Positions 20,656-32,080 of a DNA stretch of 64,000 nt are shown one piece after another. Made by a program: the position numbers and the translations under genes. Under the pieces are notes generated by a model. The model was not told the origin of the DNA, made no database searches, and saw only the letters and a list, made by a program, of their open reading frames with translations. The stretch is from NCBI GenBank assembly GCA_036426205.1, contig CM071568.1, positions 214,811,245 through 214,875,244 of the forward strand. Reading direction: 5' to 3'. This DNA comes from Ascaphus truei. Taxonomy: Eukaryota > Chordata > Amphibia > Anura > Ascaphidae. Every line of letters starts with the position of its first letter. Positions within the stretch are counted from its first letter, which is position 1.

Positions 20656-23190
20656 AATTGTGCAATAGAGGGTGCAATAATGTCTGCTTTATCAGTATTT
20701 TGACTTCCAGCAATAATTAGACCAAATTTTTTGAAAACATTCTGTATGCTACTACAGTAATTAGCTGACTATAGCCTGTGATTTTGTGGGTGCGGAAGGC
20801 TCTTATTCAACCACTGACCTTCCTTGTTTGGCATACCACATCTAAAGGTTTACGAGTTTGTAAAACACAGAAAAAATATCCAATTATCTAAAATTGTTTT
20901 GTTTGCTTATCAAGATCGAAAGATTAAACATCTGTGAAAAGTATTGCATGTTATGCAAATGACTGTACCTCATCAATGTGTACTGTATAAAGGTTAAACA
21001 CGAAAATGAATAATGATGGCTTTGGTGAATGTTAACGCTAATAACCTTGTGCCTAAAACATCTAAAAATGAGAAACAGCGCTCAAGTAAAATTAAATGAA
21101 ATTGATACAATAAAGATGCAAATATACAAATCAAATTTTGGCTAAGAATAAGAGGATGTTAATTTGCACTTTGATATGTTTTTGTTAATAGAAGTGTTGT
21201 AATATATATATACACACACCTGTATTTCTTTATAAAGTATAACTGTGCACACTGGCTGTTGCTGTATAAATAAAATAATGAGTGCATGTAATAATCTGAC
21301 ACTCTATAACATTTAACATGACATACAGTAAATCTAATGTAGAAATCAGAACATGGAGTTCCTAAAGCAATGCTCAAAAAATAGACCCCAAAAGTATCCA
21401 TACAAAACGTGTATATGTAGCCTAGAGAGATAAATGTTCATCAATATAGGATACAATGTTATAGACGATGAACTCGGGAGTAAAAATAAGATAATAACAA
21501 GTCACATGTGCTCCGAAGTGGAGGAGAGGCAGAACCCTGTTTAATACTCAAAGGGAAAGTCTGTACACCCCAAGAGAGGAGTACCAGACCCCTTGATGAG
21601 CCTAGGCAATCTCTTCCCTGGAGCTAGACTATGAATTATTAATGCAATCCATCCAAGTTCTTGTGTGAATAAAGTACTCACAATTGGGTGATGATGGTAT
21701 CCCGAGACATTAACACACAGAAACTTTGACAAAGCACACGCATACGCGAAACGCCTCAGAAGTTCCTTTAGTCAGTTTCTGTGTGTTAGTATGTCCATGT
21801 CGCTGAGGATTCAATAAAGTTTTTTTTATTTGCTAAGTGTTTCAGACTCCGTCAGTGTTTTTTTACTTGACACGCAGTGTATCACCTTATGTTCCTCCAT
21901 GGGAAGTCACTTCCTCCTACAGTAAATCACAAGATTATATAAAAGAGGCTATGGCATTTAAAATGCAATACAAGTTAATTACAATGCACTCATTTGCTAA
22001 TTTTACTGTAAAAATCCTGACCACATCTTCTTCACAACATGTTTTCTGCAATGCATTTTTAGGATCCATACCATGTCTACAAAGTGCCGCCAGATGCGTT
22101 CCAAATGCTTAGTAAATACATCAGTAGTTGGAAGTCCTCTTTGCCACAATACTGTATGCACATAGTATATAAATGTAAGACAGATATTGCTTTAATTGCT
22201 ATAATATATATATGTAACACAGAGGGAAGCCTCTGCTCAGCTAATAGAGTATACGTAATAATAACGTATTAGAGGGGGGCTCCAGGAAAGGTGCACTAAG
22301 AACATTAACAACAGAGAAAGAAATCCCTTTTTGAGCAATCAACCTCTACTAATTATATAGTAATGTAAAGTTTTAATAATCAATTTACAATCAAAAGAGA
22401 GAAAACATACAAAATATACTAATTAAAACCTAAAGGTTGCTAGGTACCGGACTGGGTCCTGAATAGGGTCCCTATGATTGAGACATCTCTAAATCGCTGA
22501 GCTATGCCCGTTATTCTATTAATGGTGATACTCAGTTATATATATTAGCTGTATGCTTGTAAGGATTCCGCTCCTGGGTTTGGCTGGAACTCATCCTTAC
22601 AGAGCTATTCTGGTTCCAGACAAGCCCTCCCTAAACCTGCAATCAGGTATCACCTTCCTCCTGCTCTCTCCTGTGCATTTCTGGCCTGATTGGCTTCTTG
22701 TGCTATTTAGCAGCTGCCTTTCTTCCAGGAAGTTGCTGGATATAGACTTTGCAATCCCAGTTGCAACTAACTGTGCTTGTCATGGATGCTCTGTTTGGCC
22801 TGCTAAGCCGCCTTGTGCCTTGCCTCCTGCTCCTAGTCAAACAAAAATGATGAATCAGACTGCTCTCCTTAATGAAGGTCCTAGTAGAAACAGGTGCAAA
22901 TTTCATACAGTTATTGCCACTGTTATTATGTATGATACTAAGATCAATTAATGTCTGCAGCTCTTTGAGGACCATAAACACACTAATAAATTGTGAATAG
23001 TTACTTGTACTGATTATGGGTTCCTCTGACTCCATTAAGAGGACTATCTATGTTTTTAAATTTTGAGTGTTTAATAATTGGATGTATTAAAGTTTTATTA
23101 TTTTCATTTTAACCCTCTCCTTCTGACCTAATATACCATGTAGCAGAACTATATAGGTTATTATGCCACATACTAAACATATACTATATA
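20656..23190. other. no gene seen; A/T-rich with repeat scraps
   Basis: Mostly A/T-rich sequence without recognisable coding domains. At 21741-21850 there is a GCGAAACGCCTCAG and CAATAAAGTTTTTTTTATTT pair like those in the palindromes at 61033 and 63172. At 22557-22850 a stretch starting TGTAAGGATTCCGCTCCTGG resembles an LTR leader, but no second end was found. Confidence 0.4.
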
Positions 23191-23193
23191 CGA

Positions 23194-24268
23194 GGCCAGC
23201 GGTGCACAAACTGGGGGGCGCGCCCCCTTGGGGGGGGGCGCAAGATTATGTAGGGGGGGCGCGGGCTGCTTGCAGGGAAACCTGGGGGTGGGCAGAGCTG
23301 TGCACGAGTGGCCAGAAGCACTGTGCTGCTTCTACAGTATGTGTCTGTGTCTTGCAGAGGGGGCGGGGCTTCTCTCTGCTCACAGACAGCCCCTCCTTCT
23401 CTTCCTGTCTGCTTCCCGCACCAGTTTTCAGAAGCATGGGGGGTTGGGGGATCAGAGCATGTTTCCCCCCCAGGTGAAATTGTGTGTGTGTGTGTGAGGG
23501 GGGGGATTGAGTGTGTGTGTGGGGGGGATTGAGTGTGTGTGTGTGGGAGGGGATTGTGTGTGTGGTTTATGGGGGGGGGGTGCCCAAGGTGGGGGGGGGG
23601 GGGGGGGGGGGCGTCGGTTGACAGTTTGGTGTGTGGGTGGGAGGTATGAGTGGGGGTGTGTGTTGGGGTGATATTGTGTGTTGTAGGAGGGGATTGAGAG
23701 TTTTTGTTTGTGTAGTGGGGGGATTGTTGGTTTGTGGTGTTTGTGTGTGTGGGGGGGTGGGGTGGGTGGGTGTTCTTTGTGTGTTTTTTTGTTTTGGTGT
23801 GTGTGTTTGTTTGTGGTTTCGTGTCTGTTTGTTTTGTTTGTTTTTGTTTTCTTTTGTAGTGTGGTGGATTGAGTGGTGTGTTGTCGGGGCGGGGGGATTG
23901 AGTGGTGTGTGTGTGGGGGGGGATTCGAGTGTGTGTGTGGGGGGATTGAGTGTTTGGTGTGTGGGCGGGATTGGTTGAGTGTGGGGGGGATATTGAGGGT
24001 GTGGTGTGGGGGGATTGAATGTGTGTGTGGGGGGGATTGAGTGTGTGGGGGGGGTTGAGTATGTGTGTGTGTGGGGGGGGGATTGGTGTGGTGGTGTGTG
24101 GGGGACATTTTGGATGGTTGTGTTGGTGGTGAGGATTGTGTGTGTGTGGGTATTGTGTGTGTGTGTGTGTGTGTTGGGGGGGGGATTGACTGTGTGTGTG
24201 GGGATTGAGTGTGTGTGTTTGGGGGGGGGGGATTGTGTGTGTATGTGGTGAGTGTGTGTATGTGGTGA
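23194..24268. repeat. hAT-like terminus followed by G-rich GT repeat
   Basis: CAGCGGTGCACAAACTGGGG at 23194 resembles a hAT terminal repeat. From 23480 the plus strand becomes a degenerate GTGTGTGGGGGGGATTGAGT repeat up to the gap. The very long open frames on both strands across 23450-24930 come from these repeats and the undetermined bases. Confidence 0.6.
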
Positions 24269-24381
24269 NNNNNNNNNNNNNNNNNNNNNNNNNNNNNNNN
24301 NNNNNNNNNNNNNNNNNNNNNNNNNNNNNNNNNNNNNNNNNNNNNNNNNNNNNNNNNNNNNNNNNNNNNNNNNNNNNNNNN
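24269..24381. other. assembly gap (113 N)
   Basis: A run of N inside low-complexity sequence. The repeat type differs on each side (G-rich GT on the left, GTGACTGAGTGACA on the right), so the true length is unknown. Confidence 0.99.
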
Positions 24382-24875
<494 letters not shown>

Positions 24876-24989
24876 CTGCTATACAGTACTGACCCGCGTG
24901 CGCGCCTCTCACCTCCTTGCTTGCTCCCATTCATTTTATTTGAATAAAGCTACTGTATTTATTTTGGTTACAAATGCATTATTTACATC

Positions 24990-25127
24990 AGTTATGCACA
25001 TATATGATGTTTGCAGTACAGTACATGCATTGTAAAGTGGAAAAAAGGTAGTGCTTCACTTTAAGTACATTTTCACTTTACATACATGCTCCGGTCCCAT
25101 TGCGTATGTTAAAGCGGGGTATGCCTG
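24990..25127. mobile_element. end of a Tigger/mariner-like element
   Basis: The complement of the right end reads CAGGCATACCCCGCTTTAAC, followed by repeated CTTTAAGT/CTTTACAT motifs, and the end is followed by TA. This terminus is characteristic of a vertebrate Tc1/mariner (Tigger-like) MITE. I did not find the left end. Confidence 0.5.
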
Positions 25128-26196
25128 TAGTCACAATTAATGCAATTACAACATTACTTCAACCATTGATGTCATCACAATACGAGGAACAAGTTGAAGG
25201 GTATGAGGTGAGGTGTTATTGTCTTTGCTGGGTATCTGAGCTTTGCGTGTTTCGGGCTGCTGTCAGTCTTTTTGAAGCCTCCTCTTAAGAGGATAAAGTC
25301 ATTATGCCCCTATTTTTGTATGTCCTCAACATGCACCAAGTCCGAAAACCAGATGTGACCCATCAAAACAGAAGTTCCACTCTGTGCGTTCCAACAACGG
25401 GAAATATGTTAAGTATCTATTATATAAGAGACATAACTTGATTTCCAGCAATATTGAAGGTTTCTGAGGGTTGTATTCATATTTACAGCCTTAAAATATT
25501 AGTATAAACATGCTGAAAGTAACAATATACAAAATAACTGAACATAAAGCATAATGTGGCATTGTAATAGTCTATTAGTTATGGAAGTTAAACCACAATC
25601 TACAGTATATATCATGTGTATACAGTATGTAGCCAGTGGGAAGAATCTGAAATCAACAGTACTGCTATCATTACAGAATAATCCTACCAACTGTCTAGAA
25701 AGATGTGCAAAAAAGAGGGAGATATGTTTTTCCCCATCTAATACGTATTGTTCACTGTTCCATAAAAATGATCATCAGTCAATGTGTAGGGGATAAATGT
25801 GGCTGAAGCAAAGGGTACTAATTATTTATTTCAATTTGAGCCCTGGAGCAACATAGTTTTTTATGTAGCAAGGGTGATGTCACTGTCAACATTCTCTATC
25901 TGTGTCTTCCAAGTACTAACAGCCCCGGGAAGAGACACACTGGGAATTATTTACACTTTCCAGTGAGAGAACAGTGTGTCAGGATCTTAAAATGGAATTT
26001 TATAATATTGCATGTCTACCCAATCTGATGGGTGCAATTGATTTCAAACATGTAGCATTACCAGCGCCCCCAGAGAATATGAGGAGTTGTTGCGCAATTG
26101 AAACATTTCCATAATGTGCAGGTGTTTTGCGATGCCAACATGAAAATGGTGGTACATTCCCGGGGACGGCCATGTCCACCATAACTTGCATTAATC
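25128..26196. other. no gene seen
   Basis: Ordinary A/T-rich sequence without repeats or domains I recognise. Confidence 0.4.
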
Positions 26197-26202
26197 ATTG
26201 CT

Positions 26203-27152
26203 GGTAGTAGGGAGGCATACAGTATGCCAAACTTTTTTTGACAGGTGCCCCGCCCCTTTTACCCTAAGCCCCGCCCCCTTTGGCCATAACCCCGGCCACA
26301 TGTTCCGCCCCTTCCGTATCCAGCCCCGCCCCCTGCGCCAATTTTTTGAGGCTGATGCCCCCTGCGCCAAAAAAATGTGGTTGACGCCCCTTGCGCCAAA
26401 AAAACGTGGTTGACGACCCCTGCGCCAATTTTTTATTAAATGTGTATTTTTTATTCTTTTCTTGTGATTGGTGCTTACTGTTGACGTAGATTGGAGGGGG
26501 CGTTTACATATGCGGGGCATGTCCGGGCATGTTTATAGGCGTTTGGGACATGCCCGAACATGTTTTTTTTCATACGGGCAAGTCTGGACATGTTTATTCT
26601 GAAATAACGCAGTGCGCATGTCAGAAAATTTCAAAAGACGTTGAAAAGGAGGGCATAGCATTTTTTTTTTAAAATTCAGACAGAATACTGCTTTAAGAGA
26701 ATAAACTCTTTTTTTAAATTTTTTTTATTTGTATAGAGTCTGTACGTGTGTTAGCCGCAACAGGGCTACATAAAAAAAAAAAGCACAAGTGTATAAGAGT
26801 CAAAAATATTTATTTTATTTTTAAAAGCTACAACAGTTTCAAACATGAAATAATTACAAGTCGTATTTACAAGTAAAAAAGTAAATAAGGCATTTCAAAA
26901 GACTACATTTTTTTAAATTCAGAAAGAATACTGCTTTAAGAGAATAAACACTTTTTATATATTTTTTTTTTGGAAAGAGTCTGTACGTATGTTAGACGCA
27001 ACATACATACATAAAAAATAAAAAAGCACAAGTGTATAATAGTCAAAAATATTTATTTTATTTTTAAAAGCTACTACAGTTTCAAGCTTCAAATAATTAC
27101 AAGACGTATTTACAAGTAAAAAAAAAGTAAATAAGGCATTTCAAAAGTCTTT
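26203..27152. repeat. left terminal inverted repeat of Polinton with internal 243-bp duplication
   Basis: It matches the right end in inverse. A 243-bp segment (from ATTCAGACAGAATACTGCTT at about 26673) is repeated in tandem from about 26915. The right repeat has only one copy. GCGCCAAAAAAACGTGGTTGACG-type units repeat near the outer end (26330-26430). Confidence 0.85.
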
Positions 27153-27338
27153 GAAATGCTTTGAAATGCGTTTCATAGCAGTTGAATCAACATCCTCGTT
27201 GGCAGAGGGGTGTGGGGGCACAATGACAGGCCAGACAAACACATGCGGTGTTAATTAAGAACAGCGGTGTCATGTGAACATCCTCAATGGCAGAAGGGGG
27301 GGGCATTATTCGGGCATTGTGAATAATTACTGATTGAT

Positions 27339-27605
27339 ATGCTTATCAGGACAAACAAAAGCAATAAGCATGATTTTTTTCACTGTTTGGCTATCCTGAG
27401 TGATAACGTATGTGAGGTTCAACAGGATATCAGTAACGCTTTAAACAGCTGTGGAAAGGATCATAGAAACATTATATTGTTTTATGAAACACTATTAAAG
27501 AATGCACAGCCATACAAGATAAAAAAAAACGGATGCACAATTACGAAAAATATATTACACACCGAAAACGCCGGGTTCCTATGGTGGCATACAGAGTTTA
27601 AATAA
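27339..27605 (+). other. short open frame upstream of integrase, unknown
   Basis: An 88-codon frame (begins MLIRTNKSNKHDFF) overlaps the start of the integrase in another phase and ends at 27605. The A9 run at 27521-27529 could connect the two by a one-base change. I do not recognise a domain. It may be an N-terminal extension of the integrase or a remnant of a neighbouring Polinton gene. Confidence 0.35.
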
Positions 27606-28599
27606 TGCAGCACAAAAATACGGTATTTCAAATGCAACGGTCAAAAATTATCTTTCAGATCAAGATGTCTATTTGTTATACAAACCAGCGCGAAAAAATT
27701 TCAAAAGGAATATGATTTTCGTTTCCAATGTGGATTCGCAATGGCAAGCAGACCTCATGTCAATGATTGATTTTGCCAAGTTTAATGACGGCTGCCGCTA
27801 TATACTGACGGTTATTGATATTTTGTCAAAATACGCCTGGGCGAAATTATTGCAAAATAAAACCGGTTTAAGCGTCGCAACTGCGTTGCAGAAAATTTTC
27901 TTAGAGGGATGTATGCCTCAAAAGTTACAAACTGACGGGGGTAAAGAATTCTTAAATAAGAATGTTAATTTACTGCTCAAAAAATATGGCGTTAACAGTT
28001 TCATCTCTGGCAGTTCAGTCAAGGCCGCCGTTGTTGAACGCTTTAATAGGACATTAAAAACGAAAATGTGGCACTTTTTCACAGCTCATAATACGCACCG
28101 GTACAGCGATGTGTTATCAGACTTAATATACAGCTATAACCACACGCCACATCGCACCATTAAGTGTGCGCCAACGGATGTAACACAAGCGAATTCTCTC
28201 ACCGTTTGGAAGACTATTTATGGGACACATGTGAGTTCTAAGAAACTTAAGCCACTTTTAATAATTGGAGACCACGTTCGGATATCAAAGTATAAAGGCG
28301 TTTTTACAAAGGGTTATGAACAGTGTTTTACAGATGAAATATTTATTATTGCTGATGTACGCACGAAAGGCGTAAAACCTCTGTATAAGCTTACAGATAG
28401 CGCCCGTGAGGCCATAGAAGGCTCATTCTACGTTGAAGAGATACAAAAAATACCAAAGAATTTAAATCGCGTTTACAGAATTGAGAAGATATTAAAACAA
28501 AAAAGCGTAAGGCGTAAAATCGTCTACTACGTTAAATGGTGGGGATACCCTACAAAATTCAACAGCTGGATAGAAAAAGCACAACTAACTCGTTTGTAA
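27523..28599 (+). CDS. Polinton integrase with C-terminal chromodomain
   Basis: A retrovirus-type DDE integrase that would insert the linear element into chromosomes. The frame is open from 27523 (no ATG at once, so the true start may lie upstream) to the TAA at 28597-28599. IYYTPKTPGSYGG lies near the start. The catalytic residues are in WQADLMSMIDF (Asp), LQTDGGKEF (Asp) and KAAVVERFNRTLK (Glu). The last 55 residues (RVYRIEKILKQ, VYYVKWWGYPTKFNSWIE) form a chromodomain with its aromatic residues. This is the most intact gene of the element, about 350 residues like other Polinton integrases. Codon 27673 is the first in-frame ATG but would drop the N-terminal region. Confidence 0.9.
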   Translation, partial: KKTDAQLRKIYYTPKTPGSYGGIQSLNNAAQKYGISNATVKNYLSDQDVYLLYKPARKNFKRNMIFVSNVDSQWQADLMSMIDFAKFNDGCRYILTVIDILSKYAWAKLLQNKTGLSVATALQKIFLEGCMPQKLQTDGGKEFLNKNVNLLLKKYGVNSFISGSSVKAAVVERFNRTLKTKMWHFFTAHNTHRYSDVLSDLIYSYNHTPHRTIKCAPTDVTQANSLTVWKTIYGTHVSSKKLKPLLIIGDHVRISKYKGVFTKGYEQCFTDEIFIIADVRTKGVKPLYKLTDSAREAIEGSFYVEEIQKIPKNLNRVYRIEKILKQKSVRRKIVYYVKWWGYPTKFNSWIEKAQLTRL

Positions 28600-28611
28600 A
28601 AATACGCCGCC

Positions 28612-29398
28612 ATGGAGGATATTGCATTTTATGTAACGTTGCCGATTAATGCGTCATACGAAACGTTCCCCCAAAATGACATTTCTAATTATACGACAAA
28701 ACTAGCCAAGCCCATTATTTTAAAAGGTGAATGGGAGGTTGCTTAAACAGAAATACAGTTTCCGCATACTTGGAATCCATTTGAAAACGTGGACGGTAAC
28801 GTATCTGCAATACAACTAAGTCCGCAGATATGGAACGCTGCACCAGACAGCACAATACATGTAGCGCCACTAAACGCCATTAAATCAACTTCACGGTAAA
28901 AGCGGGTTATTATAGTGATATTAATGAATTGGTTAGGTCTATTAATGAGGCGATGGTCAGCAGCAAAGTGAAATTCAAATATGACGACTTTGAAAGAACA
29001 GTGTCTGTTGTGGGCACACAACGCTTTACAGCCACAGAACGTATGATGAACATTCTAGGCATGGATTCTAATAACATCGATAAAATTTAAAAAAGGGCTA
29101 AAATATGTGCAGATATAAAAATGGCTTTTATACAATATTTGTTTATACAGACATCATTATGCATCAACGCGTAGGTCACAGTTTTGTCCCACTACTGCGT
29201 ACCGTTGAAATCACCGGCAATAATAATGATATCATTACGCAGCGCTACATAAAACCTGATTACATATCCATCAGTAAATATCACATCGATTGCATTACAA
29301 TCGAGATAAAGAACGACCAAAATAAGAACGTCTCATTCAAATACGGGAAGTCCATTGTAAAACTACACTTTCGGCCACGCAAAGGCTCTTTGTATTGA
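28612..29398 (+). pseudogene. Polinton minor capsid (penton-like) protein, broken
   Basis: ATG 28612 starts MEDIAFYVTLPINASYETFP, the conserved opening of a Polinton capsid-associated protein. TAA at 28744-28746 follows GEWEVA. The same gene continues to about 28890, shifts frame (FTVKAGYYSDINELVRSINE), meets TAA near 29089 and shifts again into VYTDIIMHQRVGHSFVPLLR and KSIVKLHFRPRKGSLY, ending at 29398. In total about 260 residues, close to family length. The literature links this family to the penton-like single jelly-roll capsid protein, and that assignment is from memory of the family. Confidence 0.65.
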
Positions 29399-29411
29399 TG
29401 GGGCCGGAAAC

Positions 29412-29860
29412 ATGGTGGCTGTTAAAAATTATGGAGAGCCACAGGTTTACAGTATGTACTATAGAGCACAAGCGGGAAATGGCTTACAGGGTTTTCATGG
29501 GAGCCCTTATATGTACGGCCGTGGATTAGCAGGCGTTTTCCGCAGTCTGTTTAGACGGACGTTGCCGTTATTCAGACGCAGTGCCGTTATTCAGACGCAG
29601 CTTTCATATTGTAAAACCTCATGTAAAAACTGCAGCACTAAATATCGCTAGAGACCGCAGTGACGAATAAAATGGGTGGTGCAGCACAAGATGGGTCCGG
29701 TCTCATGTACATCAGTAGAAGCAGTGATAAAGGCAAACGCAAGCGCAGCGTTGCATTCCCACCCAGCACAGCACGTTATCAAAACAAAAAGAACAGCCGC
29801 AACGTCAGAAAGAAGAAAAAAACCTCACGACGGAACTTAAACAACATCTTTTGATTCATT
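29412..29860 (+). pseudogene. Polinton PX-like small capsid protein, frame-shifted by a 19-bp duplication
   Basis: It begins MVAVKNYGEPQVYSMYYRAQ, with a glycine-rich and hydrophobic segment (GRGLAGVFRSLFRRTLPLFR) typical of PX. GCCGTTATTCAGACGCAG occurs twice in tandem at about 29564-29601. The 19-bp repeat shifts the frame, giving an early stop at 29649-29651. The downstream frame (29660-29854) is lysine/arginine/serine-rich (KKNSRNVRKKKKTSRR), which could be the basic tail of the same protein or a separate core-like protein. Confidence 0.55.
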
Positions 29861-29888
29861 TGACAAGACAAAAAAAAGTTATTTCATC

Positions 29889-30393
29889 ATGGCGTTTATT
29901 CACACCAACTCCATAGAATGCGCTAAATCTGAACTGGATATCTTTGAAATACAGCCTACATAGACGAGCATAGAAAAAAGTCTGTATGTGGAAATACAGC
30001 CGTTGGCCGCCCTTTCAGAAACGGCTCCGTTGGAGTTTTATATCGCTGGCAGCGGGGAACATTATTTCGACCTCAATAATACTTTGATTTACATTACATC
30101 AGTAAGATCGTCAAACAGGACAATACACCGATTGCTGATGGAGCACGCGTGAGTCTAATTAATTATCCGATAGCAACACTTTTCAATCAGTTAGATGTGA
30201 CTTTGGGGGACAGACTCATATCGCAATCCAATAATCTGTACGCATATCGGGCGTATATTGAAACAACTCTGAACTATAGCGCTGATGCATTATCCACACA
30301 GTTTACCACCGGATTATTTTACAAGGATACAGCCGGGCAACACCAAACCCGCACAGTGGAGGATGATAACCATGGATTTACAAAATACAAGTA
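29889..30393 (+). pseudogene. Polinton major capsid protein (PY), N-terminal part
   Basis: ATG 29889 opens MAFIHTNSIECAKSELDIFE, the conserved start of the Polinton double-jelly-roll major capsid protein. An early TAG lies near 29961, and a frame change near 30085 follows FYIAGSGEHYFDLN. From 30149 the frame LINYPIATLFNQLDVTLGDR and YRAYIETTLNYSADALSTQF is well conserved. Sequence ends near 30393 inside the protein and is joined directly to DNA polymerase. Only about 165 of the usual 500 or more residues remain. Confidence 0.75.
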
Positions 30394-31054
30394 TTGTAAC
30401 AAGCCCTGATGAACTTTTTGGTTACGCATTTTCAACGCAATACGATGTGTCATCTTTAGACTTCCCAGATGATGACACGGCCATGGTTAGCTGGAAGTAT
30501 ACAAAGGAAGGATACACTGTAGGTCGTAATGTCAATATTTTTATTGCCTGTTTTACGACTGCCTACTGTATGCTCGTCTTGAACTGTACAATGTTTTGGA
30601 CAAGCTACAAGAGAGGTGTCTCTACCATGACACTGACTCTGTCATTTTTGTTAGCAAAACAGGTGACTGGAATCCGCCTCTGGGTGACTACTTAGGGGAG
30701 CTGACTAGTGAACTACCAACTGGTACGCACATTACAGAATTTGTTTCCGCCGGCCCCAAGACTTACGGTTACAAGCTTTCCACTGGTAAAACGTGTCTAA
30801 AAGTTAAAGGTATAACACTGAACGCTGCAAACGCTGAATTGATTAACTTTGACACTTTAAAAGATATTGTCCTGGACTACCCCTTACACTCTGATCCTGA
30901 AGATCAGAAAAAGATTGTGGTACAGCAGGCGGGGATTGTCCGAAATAAACGTTACTGGCAGATTGAGACTCGTTCGCTGCAGAAAACACAAAAGTGTGTG
31001 TACACGAAACGACAGCTGACCAATGACTTCACAACCCTACCCTTTGGTTACTAA
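30390..31054 (+). pseudogene. Protein-primed type-B DNA polymerase, C-terminal fragment
   Basis: After the junction the protein reads polymerase B. It begins IVTSPDELFGYAFSTQYDVS in one frame. A shift near 30560 leads to the frame 30596-31054 with YHDTDSVIFVSKTGDWNPPL, where DTDS is the polymerase catalytic motif C. The conserved tail EFVSAGPKTYGYKLSTGKT and KVKGITLN follows to the TAA. The upstream two thirds of the polymerase, including exonuclease and motif A, are missing. In an intact Polinton it replicates the element by protein priming. Confidence 0.8.
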
Positions 31055-31704
31055 TTATAAATCTGTAATGGATATCAGGCTTCAACACCCTTTCTCGTGC
31101 ATTTTAGCTGGACCGTCAAATTCAGGGAAAAGCTTTTTTGTTAAACAGATTTTGCAACATTCTAGCACTCACTTGTCGCACCGGCCTGATAACATCGTAT
31201 GGTTTTATGCTTGCTGGCAAAATCTTTATGATGAACTGTTAAGCACTATGCCCCACATTAGATTTATTGAGGGTATAGCCGCTACATTTAATGACGATGC
31301 TCTTTTCCCCCCCTGGTAAAGTGAATTTGACAATCGTTGATGACTTGATGGAAGCCGCCAGTGAGAGCTCTGAAATTGAAACCTCAGTATCATGTACCTC
31401 GTACAAAATGTTTTTTTGCCAGGGTAAAAAATGCAGAACCATAAATTTAAACACTAAATATATGGTTCTTTTTAAAAATCCTAGGGATAAATTACAAATT
31501 AACACCTTAGCGCGTCAAATGTATCCTGGTAAATCACACTTCTTTTTAGAGGCTTTTGAAGATGCCACAGGTGTCCCCTATGGTTTTTTGTTAGTAGATT
31601 TAAGAACCACGACCCCTGATGAGTACCGCTTAAGAACCGGTATCTTTCCGCCTGACACCCCCACAGTCTATGTTTTAAAAAAAAACAGTTCTAAAAAGAG
31701 ATAA
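31023..31704 (+). pseudogene. Polinton packaging ATPase (A32/FtsK-like), one frameshift
   Basis: It overlaps the polymerase end. MTSQPYPLVTNYK starts at 31023, and the Walker A motif GPSNSGKSFFVKQ is at about 31110-31150. The frame stops at 31317-31319 after a C7 run (31309-31315). The next frame carries Walker B (LTIVDDLM) and QGKKCRTINLN, NPRDKLQINTLARQMYPGK, to the TAA at 31702-31704. The total of about 225 residues agrees with the family. The role is packaging DNA into capsids. Confidence 0.8.
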
Positions 31705-31750
31705 TTATCTGTAAATTGTCATTACTTGAAGCCGGTCCGCCGTTGTAAAC

Positions 31751-32080
31751 ATGTCTAACCGACTACGCCGCAATTGGCATACTTTAAAAGTATTAATAAG
31801 GGCTTCACCAAAGCAAAGAAAAGTTATTCTGTGTTCAGCGTCTAATGATTTAGTCACCGCCATATGCAAGATAGCCCTCAATGCTCTAAAAGGTAAAATA
31901 CCTTTATCAAAGCGGCAAATTGGCATACTTAAAAAGTGGCGTAAAATTATAAAAAAGCTGAGCGATAAAAAAATTACAATTGTAAAAAAGAAACGCCTGG
32001 TGAAGCAGTCCGGCGGCTTTATTGGCTCACTTTTGGGTTTTGCTATACCTTTGCTGACTGGCCTTCTCACTAACCGCTAA
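31751..32080 (+). CDS. Polinton conserved small protein, basic with hydrophobic C-terminus
   Basis: An intact 109-codon frame. The N-terminal half has RNWHTLKVLIRASPKQRKVI and SNDLVTAICKIALNALKG, the middle is lysine-rich, and the end GGFIGSLLGFAIPLLTGLL is a strongly hydrophobic glycine-containing segment that could enter a membrane. It is followed by TAATG, where the next gene's start overlaps this stop. Similar proteins accompany the ATPase in other Polintons as I recall. Its function is not established. The hydrophobic end suggests a membrane-lytic or minor virion role, which is inference. Confidence 0.65.
   Translation: MSNRLRRNWHTLKVLIRASPKQRKVILCSASNDLVTAICKIALNALKGKIPLSKRQIGILKKWRKIIKKLSDKKITIVKKKRLVKQSGGFIGSLLGFAIPLLTGLLTNR

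Noticed and set aside
22553..22951. 132-codon frame that looks like a membrane protein
   Set aside because: Pyrimidine-rich, no conserved motif. The sequence reads better as an LTR-like leader.
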